Shown: in pieces, positions 50,518 to 61,339 of the stretch | Numbering within the stretch: the stretch's first letter is position 1 | Layout of the letters: each line of letters opens with the position of its first letter | Origin: an uncultured Selenomonadaceae bacterium | GTDB taxonomy: Bacteria; Bacillota; Negativicutes; Selenomonadales; Selenomonadaceae | DNA length: 64,000 nt | Assembly (NCBI GenBank): GCA_905233135.1 | Contig: CAJOCQ010000006.1 | Location: 36,672 to 100,671 of the forward strand | Direction: 5' to 3' | Notes under the pieces: model-generated | Told to the model about the DNA's origin: nothing | Databases searched by the model: none | The model's input: the letters and a program-made list of their open reading frames with translations, nothing else | Translations under genes and position numbers: made by a program

Positions 50518-50527
50518 TGAAAATCAA

Positions 50528-50899
50528 TTATCCTTTCGCATCTTCAAGGCGCGTTTGTTCCAATTCCTTTTCCATACAATCTTGCACAATAACTATTGCC
50601 TGTTCCAAAATTTCGCCGTCAACTTTTTCAATCGGCTCCTTGCTTGCGTTTGCAATATCCACAACCGCCATTGCCAATGCTACGTGAGTTGCAATCGCGG
50701 TTGCAGGCGTACCTGTTTTTTCTTGGAAGTTAAGCAAAAAATTTCTCAACAAAAAAGTTACGTCAAAATTATCTGCGTAACTGGCCGCAAGGTTATTTTG
50801 ATAATTTTTGTCTGACGCCGCAATTACACCGCGAAAATTTTTTTCTTCGCAGTAATTCAAAAAGTCGTCAATAATTTTTTTCAAATCTTTGTTTTCCAT
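50528..50899 (-). CDS. Unknown small protein, tandem paralogue 1
   Basis: The 123-aa soluble protein shares a layout with the next two genes upstream: an N-terminal charged helix (KDLKKIIDDFLNYCEEKNFRGVI), a central LLRNFLLNFQEKTGTPATAIATHVALAMA, and a late VDGEILEQAIVIVQDCMEKEL. No catalytic motif or membrane segment was seen. I do not recognise the family. It is third in transcription order. Confidence 0.75.
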   Translation of the reverse strand: MENKDLKKIIDDFLNYCEEKNFRGVIAASDKNYQNNLAASYADNFDVTFLLRNFLLNFQEKTGTPATAIATHVALAMAVVDIANASKEPIEKVDGEILEQAIVIVQDCMEKELEQTRLEDAKG

Positions 50900-50913
50900 A
50901 TTCGCACCTCATT

Positions 50914-51276
50914 TTAAAGATTAACTTTGCGCGCTTTATCCAATTCAAAGTCAATGAGTTGGCGTACGACTTTTGCCGCCTCTTCAAGCGTTTCAATGTC
51001 AACTTTTTCGGCATTTTCTTTTTTATTTTTGTCAACGTCCAACGCCGCCATTGACAACGCCAAATGTGTAACTGTAAGCGTTGAAGGAATTCCCGTTGAA
51101 TCTTGCAGCCGCTGAAAAATATTTCTGATTAATGACACTGCTTTTAAATAATCTGTAGCGAGCCCGATTTTCGGTTGACCTTCGCTCGGCGCAATTATTG
51201 CCATTCCCTGACATTTTTTCGCTTTACATTTTTTTACAAAAGTTTCAATCATTTTTTCCAATTCTTTATCGTCCAT
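50914..51276 (-). CDS. Unknown small protein, tandem paralogue 2
   Basis: The 120-aa protein follows the same plan: KELEKMIETFVKKCKAKKCQGMAII, then AVSLIRNIFQRLQDSTGIPSTLTVTHLALSMAAL, then VDIETLEEAAKVVRQLIDFEL. Identity to paralogue 1 is modest by eye but all three segments align without large gaps, so the copies are old. It is separated from its neighbours by 14 and 24 bases. Confidence 0.75.
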   Translation of the reverse strand: MDDKELEKMIETFVKKCKAKKCQGMAIIAPSEGQPKIGLATDYLKAVSLIRNIFQRLQDSTGIPSTLTVTHLALSMAALDVDKNKKENAEKVDIETLEEAAKVVRQLIDFELDKARKVNL

Positions 51277-51300
51277 TTTAAAACCTCAAATCAAAATTTT

Positions 51301-51699
51301 TTACTGTAATATTGGCGAAATTTCTTCAAAAGTTTGTTTCTTTTCAAGCAGGGCGTGTGAAATATAAATATCTACAACTTCTTTAACGAATTGCCCGACT
51401 TGAGTTAAAGTTTCGGCGTCGAGGTCTGAAATTTTTCCTTCAAATTCAGGTTTTAAAGTGCCGATAGCAGATGTTATCGCCAAAAAAATAAGCATACTGA
51501 TTGCAGGAATTTTTGTTCTATCCTGAAAATGTTTAAACCAATAGCTGATTAAAGTCACTGCCTCAAAATAATTTGCGTGCGCACCGGTTTTTATCAGTTG
51601 GCAATTTTTGTCGCCAATCATTACTACGCTTTTAAAATTTTTTTCTTTACAGGCGTCAATAAATTTATCTAATAAATCGTCAAATTCTTTATCTTTCAT
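51301..51699 (-). CDS. Unknown small protein, tandem paralogue 3
   Basis: The 132-aa protein shows KEFDDLLDKFIDACKEKNFKSVVMIGDKNC, AVTLISYWFKHFQDRTKIPAISMLIFLAITSAI and LDAETLTQVGQFVKEVVDIYI, with a 12-residue C-terminal extension. It is the first of the three and follows azlD after 8 bases, so azlC-azlD and the paralogues probably form one operon ending with the PAP2 gene. Confidence 0.75.
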   Translation of the reverse strand: MKDKEFDDLLDKFIDACKEKNFKSVVMIGDKNCQLIKTGAHANYFEAVTLISYWFKHFQDRTKIPAISMLIFLAITSAIGTLKPEFEGKISDLDAETLTQVGQFVKEVVDIYISHALLEKKQTFEEISPILQ

Positions 51700-51707
51700 T
51701 TTTCACC

Positions 51708-52016
51708 TCAAATTAAAAATAATTCGCTGACAAAGACAATCGCGCAACATAAAACCGCCACTTGGAACAAAGATGCGCCGAAAAAAGCCGCCGCTATTCC
51801 GAATACCAACGCCGCCGCGCCCGAAATTTCCGACTGCGTAGCGTGAATTATTGCGGGGAATGTCATTACCGCCAATGTTACGTACGGCACATAGTACAGG
51901 AAGGAGCGCACTTTGACATTTTTAATTTCTGTACGAATTAAAGTCAGCGGCAAAATTCGTATCGCCAAAGTTACCGCGCTCATTATCAAAATATAAATGT
52001 AAATTTCGTTTGTCAT
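51708..52016 (-). CDS. azlD: AzlD-type branched-chain amino acid exporter subunit
   Basis: The 102-aa membrane protein has four hydrophobic segments and the AzlD pattern AIRILPLTLIRTEIKNVKVRSFLYYVPYVTLAVMTFPAII. With AzlC it forms a two-component exporter for branched-chain amino acids or their analogues (4-azaleucine resistance in Bacillus). It overlaps azlC by four bases. Confidence 0.9.
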   Translation of the reverse strand: MTNEIYIYILIMSAVTLAIRILPLTLIRTEIKNVKVRSFLYYVPYVTLAVMTFPAIIHATQSEISGAAALVFGIAAAFFGASLFQVAVLCCAIVFVSELFLI

Positions 52017-52723
52017 TTATTTTGCTCCTTGACGGGAAATAAAATTGCCGCCGCGCCCGAAATTATAAGCGTCAAAAAAATTGTCCGCGTGCCCGCCGAA
52101 ATTATTCCGCTTAAAAAAGTTTCTGCCAAAAAGCTTGCTGCAAAACTTATTGCAACGCACCCCGCAACGATTTTATCTTTTCGCGCAGGCGGAATTATTA
52201 TAGCTACGAACATTCCGTACAAGGCAACGCTCAGCGCACTGACTGCGGAAGAAGGCAAAATATTTCCTGCAACAATTCCCAACGCCGTACCGATTGACCA
52301 GCCGGGCAGCGCAGTCAACATTGCGCCATAATTATAAAATGGATTCAGCCAACCTTTACGCGCTATCGTTATTCCAAAAATTTCGTCCGTCATATCGAAG
52401 CCGACAAAAATTCTGTGATAAAACGGCGTCTTCGGCGAAATTTTTTGGCTGACAACCGCACTCATTAATAAATATCTTGCGTTTGCAATGAATGTCATTA
52501 TTGCAACTTCAACGTACGGCGCGTGCACGGCAATTAATGCAAATCCTACGTATTCGCCGGCAGAGGCGTTATTTAATAAACTTGTCAAAAATCCTTGAAA
52601 CGGCGTTAAACCGACGTGCCGCGCCATTATTCCAAGCGTAAATGAAACTACGAAGTAGCCGAGCCCTATCGGTATTCCGTCCCGAAAACCTTCGGCAAGT
52701 GCCTGTTTGTTTTCTTTTAACAT
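52013..52723 (-). CDS. azlC: AzlC-type branched-chain amino acid exporter subunit
   Basis: The 236-aa membrane protein begins GFRDGIPIGLGYFVVSFTLGIMARHVGLTPFQGFLTSLLNNASAGEYVG and continues ANARYLLMSAVVSQKI and DMTDEIFGIT, all typical of AzlC/YgaZ. It pairs with AzlD. No Lrp-type regulator gene (azlB) is adjacent. It begins the azlCD-paralogue unit, right after repeat A4. Confidence 0.92.
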   Translation of the reverse strand: MLKENKQALAEGFRDGIPIGLGYFVVSFTLGIMARHVGLTPFQGFLTSLLNNASAGEYVGFALIAVHAPYVEVAIMTFIANARYLLMSAVVSQKISPKTPFYHRIFVGFDMTDEIFGITIARKGWLNPFYNYGAMLTALPGWSIGTALGIVAGNILPSSAVSALSVALYGMFVAIIIPPARKDKIVAGCVAISFAASFLAETFLSGIISAGTRTIFLTLIISGAAAILFPVKEQNK

Positions 52724-52778
52724 TTTTTGTTTTTGCTCTTAGGATATTAAAAAATTTTTTATATTTCATTTAGTTTAA

Positions 52779-53052
52779 ATGTTCTTTCTTTTTTCCAAAG
52801 CAAAAAAAGAAAGAACCAAAGAAAAAGTGCTTTTTATCGCCCGTCAGGGCCGCTCGGTTTCCAGTACGCACTTAGTAACAGACGGCCCCCTTGGGGGCCT
52901 CTACTTTTTTCTACGCTCGTAAAAAAGGTCAAGCTGCGGCTGAGAGACGGGCGAATATTACAACCGTTAACAGGTTGCAGTTTTTAGCTTATTAGTCAGA
53001 ATTTGCCGCGCGTCCTGCGCGAGGGTACGAGGCGCACGTCCTGTGCGCCTCT
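52779..53052 (+). repeat. Mosaic structured repeat, copy A4
   Basis: It fills the 344-base gap between azlC and gyrB. Modules: T/A hairpin with CCAAAGAAAAAGTGC, CGCCCGTCA ... GACGGGCG, GCCCCC-TT-GGGGGCC, AAGCTGCGGC, GTTGCAGTTTTTAGC, CCGCGCG-TCCT-GCGCG and GAGGCGCAC-GTCC-TGTGCGCCTC. The last hairpin is shared with A3, and with a variant in B1. Confidence 0.85.
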
Positions 53053-53067
53053 CTTTATTTTTTCTAA

Positions 53068-55226
<2,159 letters not shown>

Positions 55227-55231
55227 AAATT

Positions 55232-55846
55232 TTATAAGCGTCGTCTATCGCCGTCCATTAACATTTGCGTAATTTGCGCGGCTTGACTGGATTCCATTTT
55301 CGCCAAAACTTTGCCGGCGTTACTTTCGTCCATTTTCTGCAAAATCAAAACAACCGTATCAATATTCACGCTGTCAAGAGCTTTAGCGGCTTCTTCGGGC
55401 TTCATATTGTCATAAATTCTTGCAAGTTTTGAAATACGTTTTTTCTCGGCGGCTTCGCGCACCTTCGCCTGTTCTTCCAAATCTTTTTGAGAAACTTTGA
55501 CTTCTTTAGATTTTTTCGGCTCGGCGGCGGGCGGCGGCGCGGGTCTGTTAGTTGCAACTGTAGTTGACTCGGGCGGCGTTTCAGGTTCTGGTTCAGGTTC
55601 GGGCGGCGGCCAAACAACGCCTTCAGGAACTTCAAAATATTCAAATATCCCGCCGTAACCTACAAGCGGCAATTTGTACAAACCGACTTTTTCATTTGCC
55701 CATTGGAGCTTTTCGTCCACTACCGCGCGATCCAAAACTTCAAAATGTATTGCGGCGAATAAGCCGCCGCCTGCCAAAAATAATAATACGAATAATATCA
55801 AAAAAAAGTTGCGGATTTTCTGAAAGAGAGTTTTTTTCTTAGCCAT
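55232..55846 (-). CDS. MotE-like flagellar protein (MgtE N-domain type)
   Basis: The 204-aa protein has one N-terminal membrane anchor (FFLILFVLLFLAGGGLFAAI), a periplasmic Pro/Glu segment (PPPEPEPEPETPPES), a coiled coil (KDLEEQAKVREAAEKKRISKLARIYDNM) and a C-terminal MgtE-N-like domain (KPEEAAKALDSVNIDTVVLILQKMDESNAGKVLAKMESSQAAQITQML). This is the layout of MotE, a flagellar chaperone/stator-associated protein. It is last of the fliI-fliJ-lytic transglycosylase-motE block. Confidence 0.82.
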   Translation of the reverse strand: MAKKKTLFQKIRNFFLILFVLLFLAGGGLFAAIHFEVLDRAVVDEKLQWANEKVGLYKLPLVGYGGIFEYFEVPEGVVWPPPEPEPEPETPPESTTVATNRPAPPPAAEPKKSKEVKVSQKDLEEQAKVREAAEKKRISKLARIYDNMKPEEAAKALDSVNIDTVVLILQKMDESNAGKVLAKMESSQAAQITQMLMDGDRRRL

Positions 55847-55860
55847 ATCGTACCGCCTTT

Positions 55861-56604
55861 CTAGTTAGCGTAAAAATCCAAAACGCGCCCGACGTAATTT
55901 TGAGTTTCACTGTAAGGCGGAACGCCGCCATATTTTTTAACTGCGCCTGGTCCTGCGTTGTACGCGGCGACGGCGTGGCTGACATTGCCGTTAAATTTAT
56001 CCAACATTTGGCGCAGATATTTTACGCCGCCTTCAATATTTTGTTTTTTGTCGTAGGGGTCAACGCCGAGACTTGCCGCAGTTTCAGGCATAAGTTGCAT
56101 TACGCCGATAGCTCCAACGCTTGAAATTGCGCCCTGATTCAAATTCGATTCAGCTGTTGCAACGGCTTTTACAAGATCACTTTCAACGCCGAATTTTCGT
56201 GCGGCGCGTTCAATCATTTCTTCAGTTGAATTGCTTGAAGAATTTTCATTGCGGCGGCTTGAGGCACTTTTAACCAATTCTGTTTGATAAACGCCTGAAT
56301 CTTCTTCGGGTAATTCAAAAGTTTCGACTGCATTTCTTTCAGTTAAAGCTGCTGAAACTTTTTTTGCATTGACGGCGGCGTTTTCATTGACGGGCGGGAG
56401 TTTATTTTCTGCCAAAAATTCTTCAATCGGCTTGATATTTTTTAAAATGTCAGGTTGTTTCGCCATTTCTTTTTCAAGGACTGTTTGAAAATCTGCGCCG
56501 TGAATTTTGCCGCCGAATTGGTTTTCAATATCTTTAATGCGTTGCTGAATTTCGGCAATTCGACTCAACGCGGAAATTCTTTCTATTCCGTCAAGACTGC
56601 TCAT
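55861..56604 (-). CDS. Lytic transglycosylase (SLT domain), flagellar-associated
   Basis: The 247-aa protein has an N-terminal helical region (ISALSRIAEIQQRIKDIENQFGG ... FQTVLEKEMAKQPD), a variable linker, and a C-terminal lysozyme-like domain: KAVATAESNLNQGAISSVGAIGVMQLMPETAASLGVDPYDKKQNIEGGVKYL with the catalytic glutamate in AESN, then AVAAYNAGPGAV. It opens peptidoglycan, which suits flagellar rod passage. It has no signal peptide, consistent with export by the flagellar apparatus. It lies between fliJ and motE. Confidence 0.88.
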   Translation of the reverse strand: MSSLDGIERISALSRIAEIQQRIKDIENQFGGKIHGADFQTVLEKEMAKQPDILKNIKPIEEFLAENKLPPVNENAAVNAKKVSAALTERNAVETFELPEEDSGVYQTELVKSASSRRNENSSSNSTEEMIERAARKFGVESDLVKAVATAESNLNQGAISSVGAIGVMQLMPETAASLGVDPYDKKQNIEGGVKYLRQMLDKFNGNVSHAVAAYNAGPGAVKKYGGVPPYSETQNYVGRVLDFYAN

Positions 56605-56691
56605 TAAAATTTCTCCTTTCGTACACTAAATGCTAATTCTGCCGCCGAAAAAATTTTCCTGCCAAAAATATTTCGTGCGAAGAAAATAAAA

Positions 56692-57141
56692 TTAAGCCTG
56701 CCGAAAATGTAATTGCGTGCCGAGTTCGTCAAGAAATTTTTGTTCTTCGGCGAGTGCCGCCGCATTGTATTCGCGCAGGCGTTTTTCTTTGAGTTGTTCG
56801 ATACTTTTTAAGTAGGTCATAACTTCCATAAGTTTTTTTAATTTTTGTTGACGCTCCTGCATTGTTTTCAAAATTAATTGTTGTTGCTGTTCGATTTGTT
56901 CGCGCTTCCAATTAAAAAAATTATTGTACGTAACAATAACGCCGACCGTGACGGTTTTACCTTCGCCCGTCATTTCGGCGTATTCTGTTTGAACTTCCTG
57001 CAGTTCGTGCAACAATTCCTGCAAGTGCGCGCGGTGTTCCTCGAGCCTGCGCGAAACTTCCGCAAAAGCCATTTCGGCTTCATCTTTTTTTCTGCGCGTA
57101 ACGTTTAAAAGCGTTTCGAGTTGGAATTTAAATTTTTTCAT
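56692..57141 (-). CDS. fliJ: Flagellar export protein FliJ
   Basis: The start was set at MKKFKFQLETLLNVTRRKKDEAEMAFAEV, dropping 20 ORF-track codons; 149 aa. It is an all-helical coiled coil typical of FliJ, which forms the stalk under the FliI hexamer and activates the export gate. Sequence conservation in the family is low; the call rests on KFxLxxLLxxRxxxxxxA, the length and the position downstream of fliI. Confidence 0.87.
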   Translation of the reverse strand: MKKFKFQLETLLNVTRRKKDEAEMAFAEVSRRLEEHRAHLQELLHELQEVQTEYAEMTGEGKTVTVGVIVTYNNFFNWKREQIEQQQQLILKTMQERQQKLKKLMEVMTYLKSIEQLKEKRLREYNAAALAEEQKFLDELGTQLHFRQA

Positions 57142-57341
57142 AGCATTTGCCGTAAACCTGCCAAATCGCCAAATTTTAGATTTTTTGCAAGGGGTATACA
57201 TTTATACTAAAAAGAGTTTGAAGGGGGCGTAGCGGCGAAATTTGACGCCTTGCGCGGTTTCTTTGAAGGCGTGCTCTCTTAATCGATTTTAAAACTTCCA
57301 AAGAAAATTTTAACCCCTAAAACCTGACACCTAAAACCTAA
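57142..57341. repeat. Short-repeat tract between fliI and fliJ
   Basis: This 200-base insert splits two genes that are normally adjacent. Its left part has GGCGTAGCGG ... TTTGACGCC and a CCAAAGAAAATTTTAA stretch like the mosaic elements. Its right part is CCCCTAAAACCTGACACCTAAAACCTAATCAG, the CCTAA-type repeat. No gene was seen. Confidence 0.55.
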
Positions 57342-58682
57342 TCAGCCTGCCGCCAAAGGTTGCCCCGAAATTGCAACAAGTTTTTTCTTTGTAACTTCGT
57401 AAGTATCAACTTCAAAAATTCCCTGACAAAGGAAACCGTTAATAGCGTCAATTTTTGCAATAGCGGCATCAATTCGTTTGCTGGAGCCTTTGACGTACGC
57501 GCCGATATGAATTAAATCTTCAGCGTCCCTGTAAGTTGCCATAAGCGCGCGCATATTCTGCGCGGCTTGCAAATGTTCGGGCGTTACAACTTCATTCATT
57601 ACGCGGCTTACACTTCCCAAAACGTCAATAGCGGGAAAATGATTTTGCGCGGCAATGTTCCTGTCTAAAACTATGTGCCCGTCAAGAATCGAGCGCACGG
57701 CGTCAGCAATAGGTTCGTTCATATCGTCGCCGTCAACCAAAACTGTATAAATTCCCGTGATAGAACCTGTATCGCTTGTGCCTGCGCGTTCAAGAAGGCG
57801 CGGTAAAAGTGCAAAGACTGAAGGCGTATAGCCGCGCGTTGCAGGCGGTTCGCCAATCGTTAAACCAACTTCACGTTGCGCCATTGCAAAGCGCGTTACA
57901 GAATCCATCATTAAAATAACTTTATGCCCGTTGTCCCGAAAATATTCCGCAATAGCCGTTGCAGTCATTGCGCCCTTGATTCTGACAAGCGCGGGCTGGT
58001 CTGAAGTTGCAACAACTACAACCGCGCGCTTTAAGCCTTCTTCGCCCAAATCACGTTCGATAAAATCTCGCACTTCGCGCCCGCGTTCGCCGACAAGCGC
58101 AATAACTGAAATATCAGCTTCAGTGTTACGCGCAATCATTGAAAGGAGCGTAGATTTTCCAACGCCCGAGCCCGCCATAATTCCAATTCTTTGCCCGCTG
58201 CCCATTGTAATTAAACCGTCAACTGCGCGAACGCCGACATATAAATTTTCGTGAATGCGCGGGCGCGTCAAAGGCGGCGGTGGCGGTGCTTGCAAGGGGT
58301 ATTCAGTTTTGGAACTGATTGGCGGCAAGCCGTCCATTGGATTCCCCAAGCCGTCAAGTACGCGCCCCAAAAGTTCTTCGCCGACTCTTACTCGCAATGT
58401 TGTTTGCGCGGCTACAACTTCGCAGCCGGGACCAACGCCTTGCATTTCGCCGACGGGCATTAACATAACTTTTCCTTCACGAAAACCGACAACTTCAGCG
58501 GGAATTGGTTTAGCATTCGGCGTTTTGGGGTAAATGTAGCAAAGTTCGCCGACGCTTACGGCGGGGCCGCTCGTTTCAATTACCAAGCCGACAACTTGCA
58601 CAACTTTTCCCGTTAGTTTTATAGTTTTAGTGTCGCCGATGACTTCGGTTAATTTTTTTAAGCTTATATCGTTTTTTATCAT
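57342..58682 (-). CDS. fliI: Flagellum-specific ATP synthase FliI
   Basis: The start was set at MIKNDISLKKLTEVIGDTKTIKLTG, 5 bases after CGGAGG, 44 codons inside the ORF-track frame; 446 aa. The Walker A loop is GIMAGSGVGKSTLLSMIAR, with GERGREVRDFIERDLG, Walker B in KVILMMDSVTRFAMAQREVGLTIGEPPATRGYTPSVF, and GSITGIYTVLVDGDDMNEPIADAVRSILDGHIVLDR. It unfolds and delivers flagellar substrates to the export gate. fliH, fliG and fliF are not upstream: an aldo/keto reductase gene sits there instead, so this is a detached piece of the flagellar operon. Confidence 0.95.
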   Translation of the reverse strand: MIKNDISLKKLTEVIGDTKTIKLTGKVVQVVGLVIETSGPAVSVGELCYIYPKTPNAKPIPAEVVGFREGKVMLMPVGEMQGVGPGCEVVAAQTTLRVRVGEELLGRVLDGLGNPMDGLPPISSKTEYPLQAPPPPPLTRPRIHENLYVGVRAVDGLITMGSGQRIGIMAGSGVGKSTLLSMIARNTEADISVIALVGERGREVRDFIERDLGEEGLKRAVVVVATSDQPALVRIKGAMTATAIAEYFRDNGHKVILMMDSVTRFAMAQREVGLTIGEPPATRGYTPSVFALLPRLLERAGTSDTGSITGIYTVLVDGDDMNEPIADAVRSILDGHIVLDRNIAAQNHFPAIDVLGSVSRVMNEVVTPEHLQAAQNMRALMATYRDAEDLIHIGAYVKGSSKRIDAAIAKIDAINGFLCQGIFEVDTYEVTKKKLVAISGQPLAAG

Positions 58683-58740
58683 ATTTGCCTCCGCGTCGAA
58701 TTTTGAATTTTTTATAGCAAATATTTTTAGCCGTGTCAAT

Positions 58741-58770
58741 AAAAAAAGTGCGCCGAATTTTACAGCGCAC
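58741..58770 (-). terminator. Terminator of the aldo/keto reductase gene
   Basis: On the minus strand GTGCGC-TGTAAAATTCG-GCGCAC is followed by seven T. Confidence 0.85.
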
Positions 58771-58791
58771 TTGCAAATTTTATTTAAAAAT

Positions 58792-59913
58792 TTATACGCC
58801 AAAAGTTTTGGCAACGTTTACAAGTTCTTTTCTAATTTTGATATGTTGCGGGCAAACTTCTTCGCACGCGCCGCACTTAATGCAATTACTTGCAGATTCT
58901 TTGCCGTGCATTTTGACAAGCCAATTTTCTTGTTGTTTTGCAGTAGCAAGGTCGCGGTACAGCGTGTACATATTCATTGCTGTAAAGGAGCCGGAAATTC
59001 CGATATTTTGCGGACAAACTTTCGCGCAGTAGTTGCAGGTTGTACAGGGGATAATTGGAATTTCTGACAAAACGCGCCGCGCCTCTGCAACGGTAGCTTT
59101 TTCGGATTCGTCAAGCTTTTTAAAATTTTCCATATAGGAAGTATTATTTTCCATTTGTTCAAGGTTGCTCATACCTGAAAGGACAGTAATAACGCCGTCG
59201 AGGCTTGCCGCAAAACGAATAGCCCAACTTGCAAGGGAAGCGTTGGGATTGGCTTTTTTGAAAACTTCAGCAACTGCGTCGGGCGGATTAGCCAACATTC
59301 CGCCTTTGACGGGTTCCATAATTACAACGGGCTTGTTATGTTTTCTTGCGACTTCATAAACGCCGCGCGATTGAATAGCGGGGTTTTCCCAATCGGCATA
59401 ATTAATTTGCAACTGTACAAATTCGGCTTCGGGGTGTTTGTTCAAAATTTCGTCCAATTCTTCGGGCGTGGAATGGAAAGAAAAGCCGACGTGTTTAATT
59501 TTTCCTGCGGCTTTTTGTTCAAGTACAAAATTCCACAAATCGAAACGCTCAAAATATTCCGTGCGGTGTTCGCCCAAATTGTGCAATAAGTAAAAATCAA
59601 AATATCCTGCGCCCGTCTGTTTCAAAGAAGTTTCAAATTGCGCGATTGCGTCTTCACGAGTTTTGCAGTTAATCCACGCCGCGTTTTTTGTTGCAAGTTG
59701 AAATTTTTCACGCGGATAACGTTCAACCAACGCTTGGCGAATTGCATCTTCGCTGCCTGCATAAGCCCACGCCGTGTCAAAGTACGTAAAACCTTTCGCC
59801 AAAAACATATCTACCATTTGCTTAACTTGTTCGACGTCGATAACGTCATTTTTTTTCGGTAGGCGCATAAGCCCGAAGCCGAGTTTTTTAATTTCTTCTC
59901 CCAAATAAGCCAC
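58792..59913 (-). CDS. Aldo/keto reductase with C-terminal ferredoxin-type domain
   Basis: The 373-aa protein has the AKR barrel: KLGFGLMRLPKKNDVIDVEQVKQMVDMFLAKGFTYFDTAWAYAGSEDAIRQAL with the catalytic aspartate and tyrosine, YFDFYLLHNLG, and KHVGFSFHSTPEEL. After residue 290 come two cysteine clusters, CTTCNYCAKVCPQ and CIKCGACEEVCPQ, each able to bind [4Fe-4S]. Such fusions are common in anaerobic Firmicutes and probably use ferredoxin-linked electrons. The substrate is unknown. Confidence 0.92.
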   Translation of the reverse strand: MAYLGEEIKKLGFGLMRLPKKNDVIDVEQVKQMVDMFLAKGFTYFDTAWAYAGSEDAIRQALVERYPREKFQLATKNAAWINCKTREDAIAQFETSLKQTGAGYFDFYLLHNLGEHRTEYFERFDLWNFVLEQKAAGKIKHVGFSFHSTPEELDEILNKHPEAEFVQLQINYADWENPAIQSRGVYEVARKHNKPVVIMEPVKGGMLANPPDAVAEVFKKANPNASLASWAIRFAASLDGVITVLSGMSNLEQMENNTSYMENFKKLDESEKATVAEARRVLSEIPIIPCTTCNYCAKVCPQNIGISGSFTAMNMYTLYRDLATAKQQENWLVKMHGKESASNCIKCGACEEVCPQHIKIRKELVNVAKTFGV

Positions 59914-59983
59914 GTTAAAACCTCCTCAAAAATTTTTTATACTACACATTAAAATTTTAGCAAAGTCAAAAAAATTTGTAAAT

Positions 59984-60008
59984 AAAAAAGCGGCTCAAAA
60001 ATTGCCGC
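59984..60008 (-). terminator. Terminator of deoD-ybaK
   Basis: On the minus strand GCGGC-AATTTTTGA-GCCGC is followed by TTTTTTATT. A T run on the other side could also allow plus-strand use. Confidence 0.75.
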
Positions 60009-60027
60009 GTCTTTTTTCACTATCAAT

Positions 60028-60507
60028 CTAATCGACCAAATCTGCAACAGTGGCGTTTGTTGCTTTAATTAAATCCTGCGCCGAAAGAATTAATTGCATA
60101 CCGCGTTGCCCTGCGCTGATTGAAATTTTTTCGTGCGTCAAAGCTTTACTGTCCAAAAAAACAGGATAATCTTTTTTTGCGCCGAGCGGCGAACAACCGC
60201 CGCGTACATAGCCCGTTAAAGGCAAAAGTTCTTTCAAGGCAATCATTTCAACAGATTTATTGCCGCTAGCCTTCGCCAAATGTTTTAAATTAATTTCGTC
60301 GTTGCCGTTGATAACCGCCATTAAAATTCCCGTTTTGTCGCCGCGCGTTACCAAAGTTTTAAAAACGGTTGAAATATCAATTCCCGCTGTTTCTGCAACG
60401 TGTACCGCCGATAAATCTTCTTCGTCAACTTCGTAAGTTTTTATTTCGTAGGGAATTTTCAGCTTGTCCAAAATTCGCGCGGCGTTAGTCTTTTTAATTT
60501 TCGTCAT
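60028..60507 (-). CDS. ybaK: Cys-tRNA(Pro)/aminoacyl-tRNA deacylase YbaK
   Basis: The 159-aa protein is of the YbaK/ProX type: AARILDKLKIPYEIKTYEV, AETAGIDISTVFKTLVTRGDKTGILMAVINGNDEINLKHLAKASGNKSVEMI and LLPLTGYVRGGCSPLGAKKDYPVFLD. The conserved lysine in FKTL and the GGCSPxG loop form the active site that hydrolyses Cys-tRNA(Pro). It overlaps deoD by four bases, downstream in the same unit. Confidence 0.94.
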   Translation of the reverse strand: MTKIKKTNAARILDKLKIPYEIKTYEVDEEDLSAVHVAETAGIDISTVFKTLVTRGDKTGILMAVINGNDEINLKHLAKASGNKSVEMIALKELLPLTGYVRGGCSPLGAKKDYPVFLDSKALTHEKISISAGQRGMQLILSAQDLIKATNATVADLVD

Positions 60508-61250
60508 TTTTGAATTACCGTCTCAAGCGCAATTTTTACCATATCGTTAAAATCAGTTTCACGTTCTGCCGCTGTTGCGTGTTCGTCTCTTATGATATGG
60601 TCGCTTACAGTGAAAATTGCCAATGATTGAAGCTGCGCGCCCGCCGCCAATAAATAAAGCGCGGCAGTTTCCATTTCAATCGCCATAATTCCATACTGAA
60701 TCATTTTTTCGTTAAGCGTCAATCCGTTCGCCGAATAAACGCCGTCTTTGTCGTTATAATCGTTGTAAAATCTGTCACCGGAAATGACGTTGCCGACTTT
60801 GACGGGGATATTTAAATTTCTTGCGTTGGCAACCGCGCGGCTCAATAAATCAAAATCTGCAATCAGTGAAAAATTAATTGCGCCGCCGAATGTTTTTTCA
60901 ACAATTGAAGAATCAGTTGACGCTCCACTTGCAATAAAAACTTCGCGCAGATTTAAATTCGGGTGCATACCGCCGCAAGTGCCGACGCGGATTAATTTTT
61001 TTGCGCCGTAAACGTTTATTAATTCACTTACATAAATTGCAAAGGAAGGAATACCCATCCCCGTACCCTGAATTGAAACGGGGACGCCTTTATATTTGCC
61101 CGTGAAGCCGTACATATTACGAACTTCATTGTACTGTTTAACGTCACTTAAAAAATTTTTTGCAATAATTTTTGCGCGGACGGGGTCGCCCGGCAATAAA
61201 ACTCTTTCGGCAATATCTCCTATTTCCGCCGAATTGTGCGGTGTTGCCAT
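60504..61250 (-). CDS. deoD: Purine nucleoside phosphorylase, DeoD type
   Basis: The 248-aa protein begins TPHNSAEIGDIAERVLLPGDPVRAKIIAKNFL and has MGIPSFAIYVSELINVYGAKKLIRVGTCGG, the phosphate/ribose site, and IMAIEMETAALYLLAA for the ribose hydroxyls. It splits purine nucleosides with phosphate as a hexamer. It is the first gene of deoD-ybaK; GGAGG lies 7 bases before the start. Confidence 0.95.
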   Translation of the reverse strand: MATPHNSAEIGDIAERVLLPGDPVRAKIIAKNFLSDVKQYNEVRNMYGFTGKYKGVPVSIQGTGMGIPSFAIYVSELINVYGAKKLIRVGTCGGMHPNLNLREVFIASGASTDSSIVEKTFGGAINFSLIADFDLLSRAVANARNLNIPVKVGNVISGDRFYNDYNDKDGVYSANGLTLNEKMIQYGIMAIEMETAALYLLAAGAQLQSLAIFTVSDHIIRDEHATAAERETDFNDMVKIALETVIQK

Positions 61251-61339
61251 TAAATTTCCTCCTTCAATAAATTGTGGAAAAATTAAAAAACTGCTGACGG
61301 TTAAGCCGGTTAATTTTATAAATTTTCGCCTTGAAAGAT

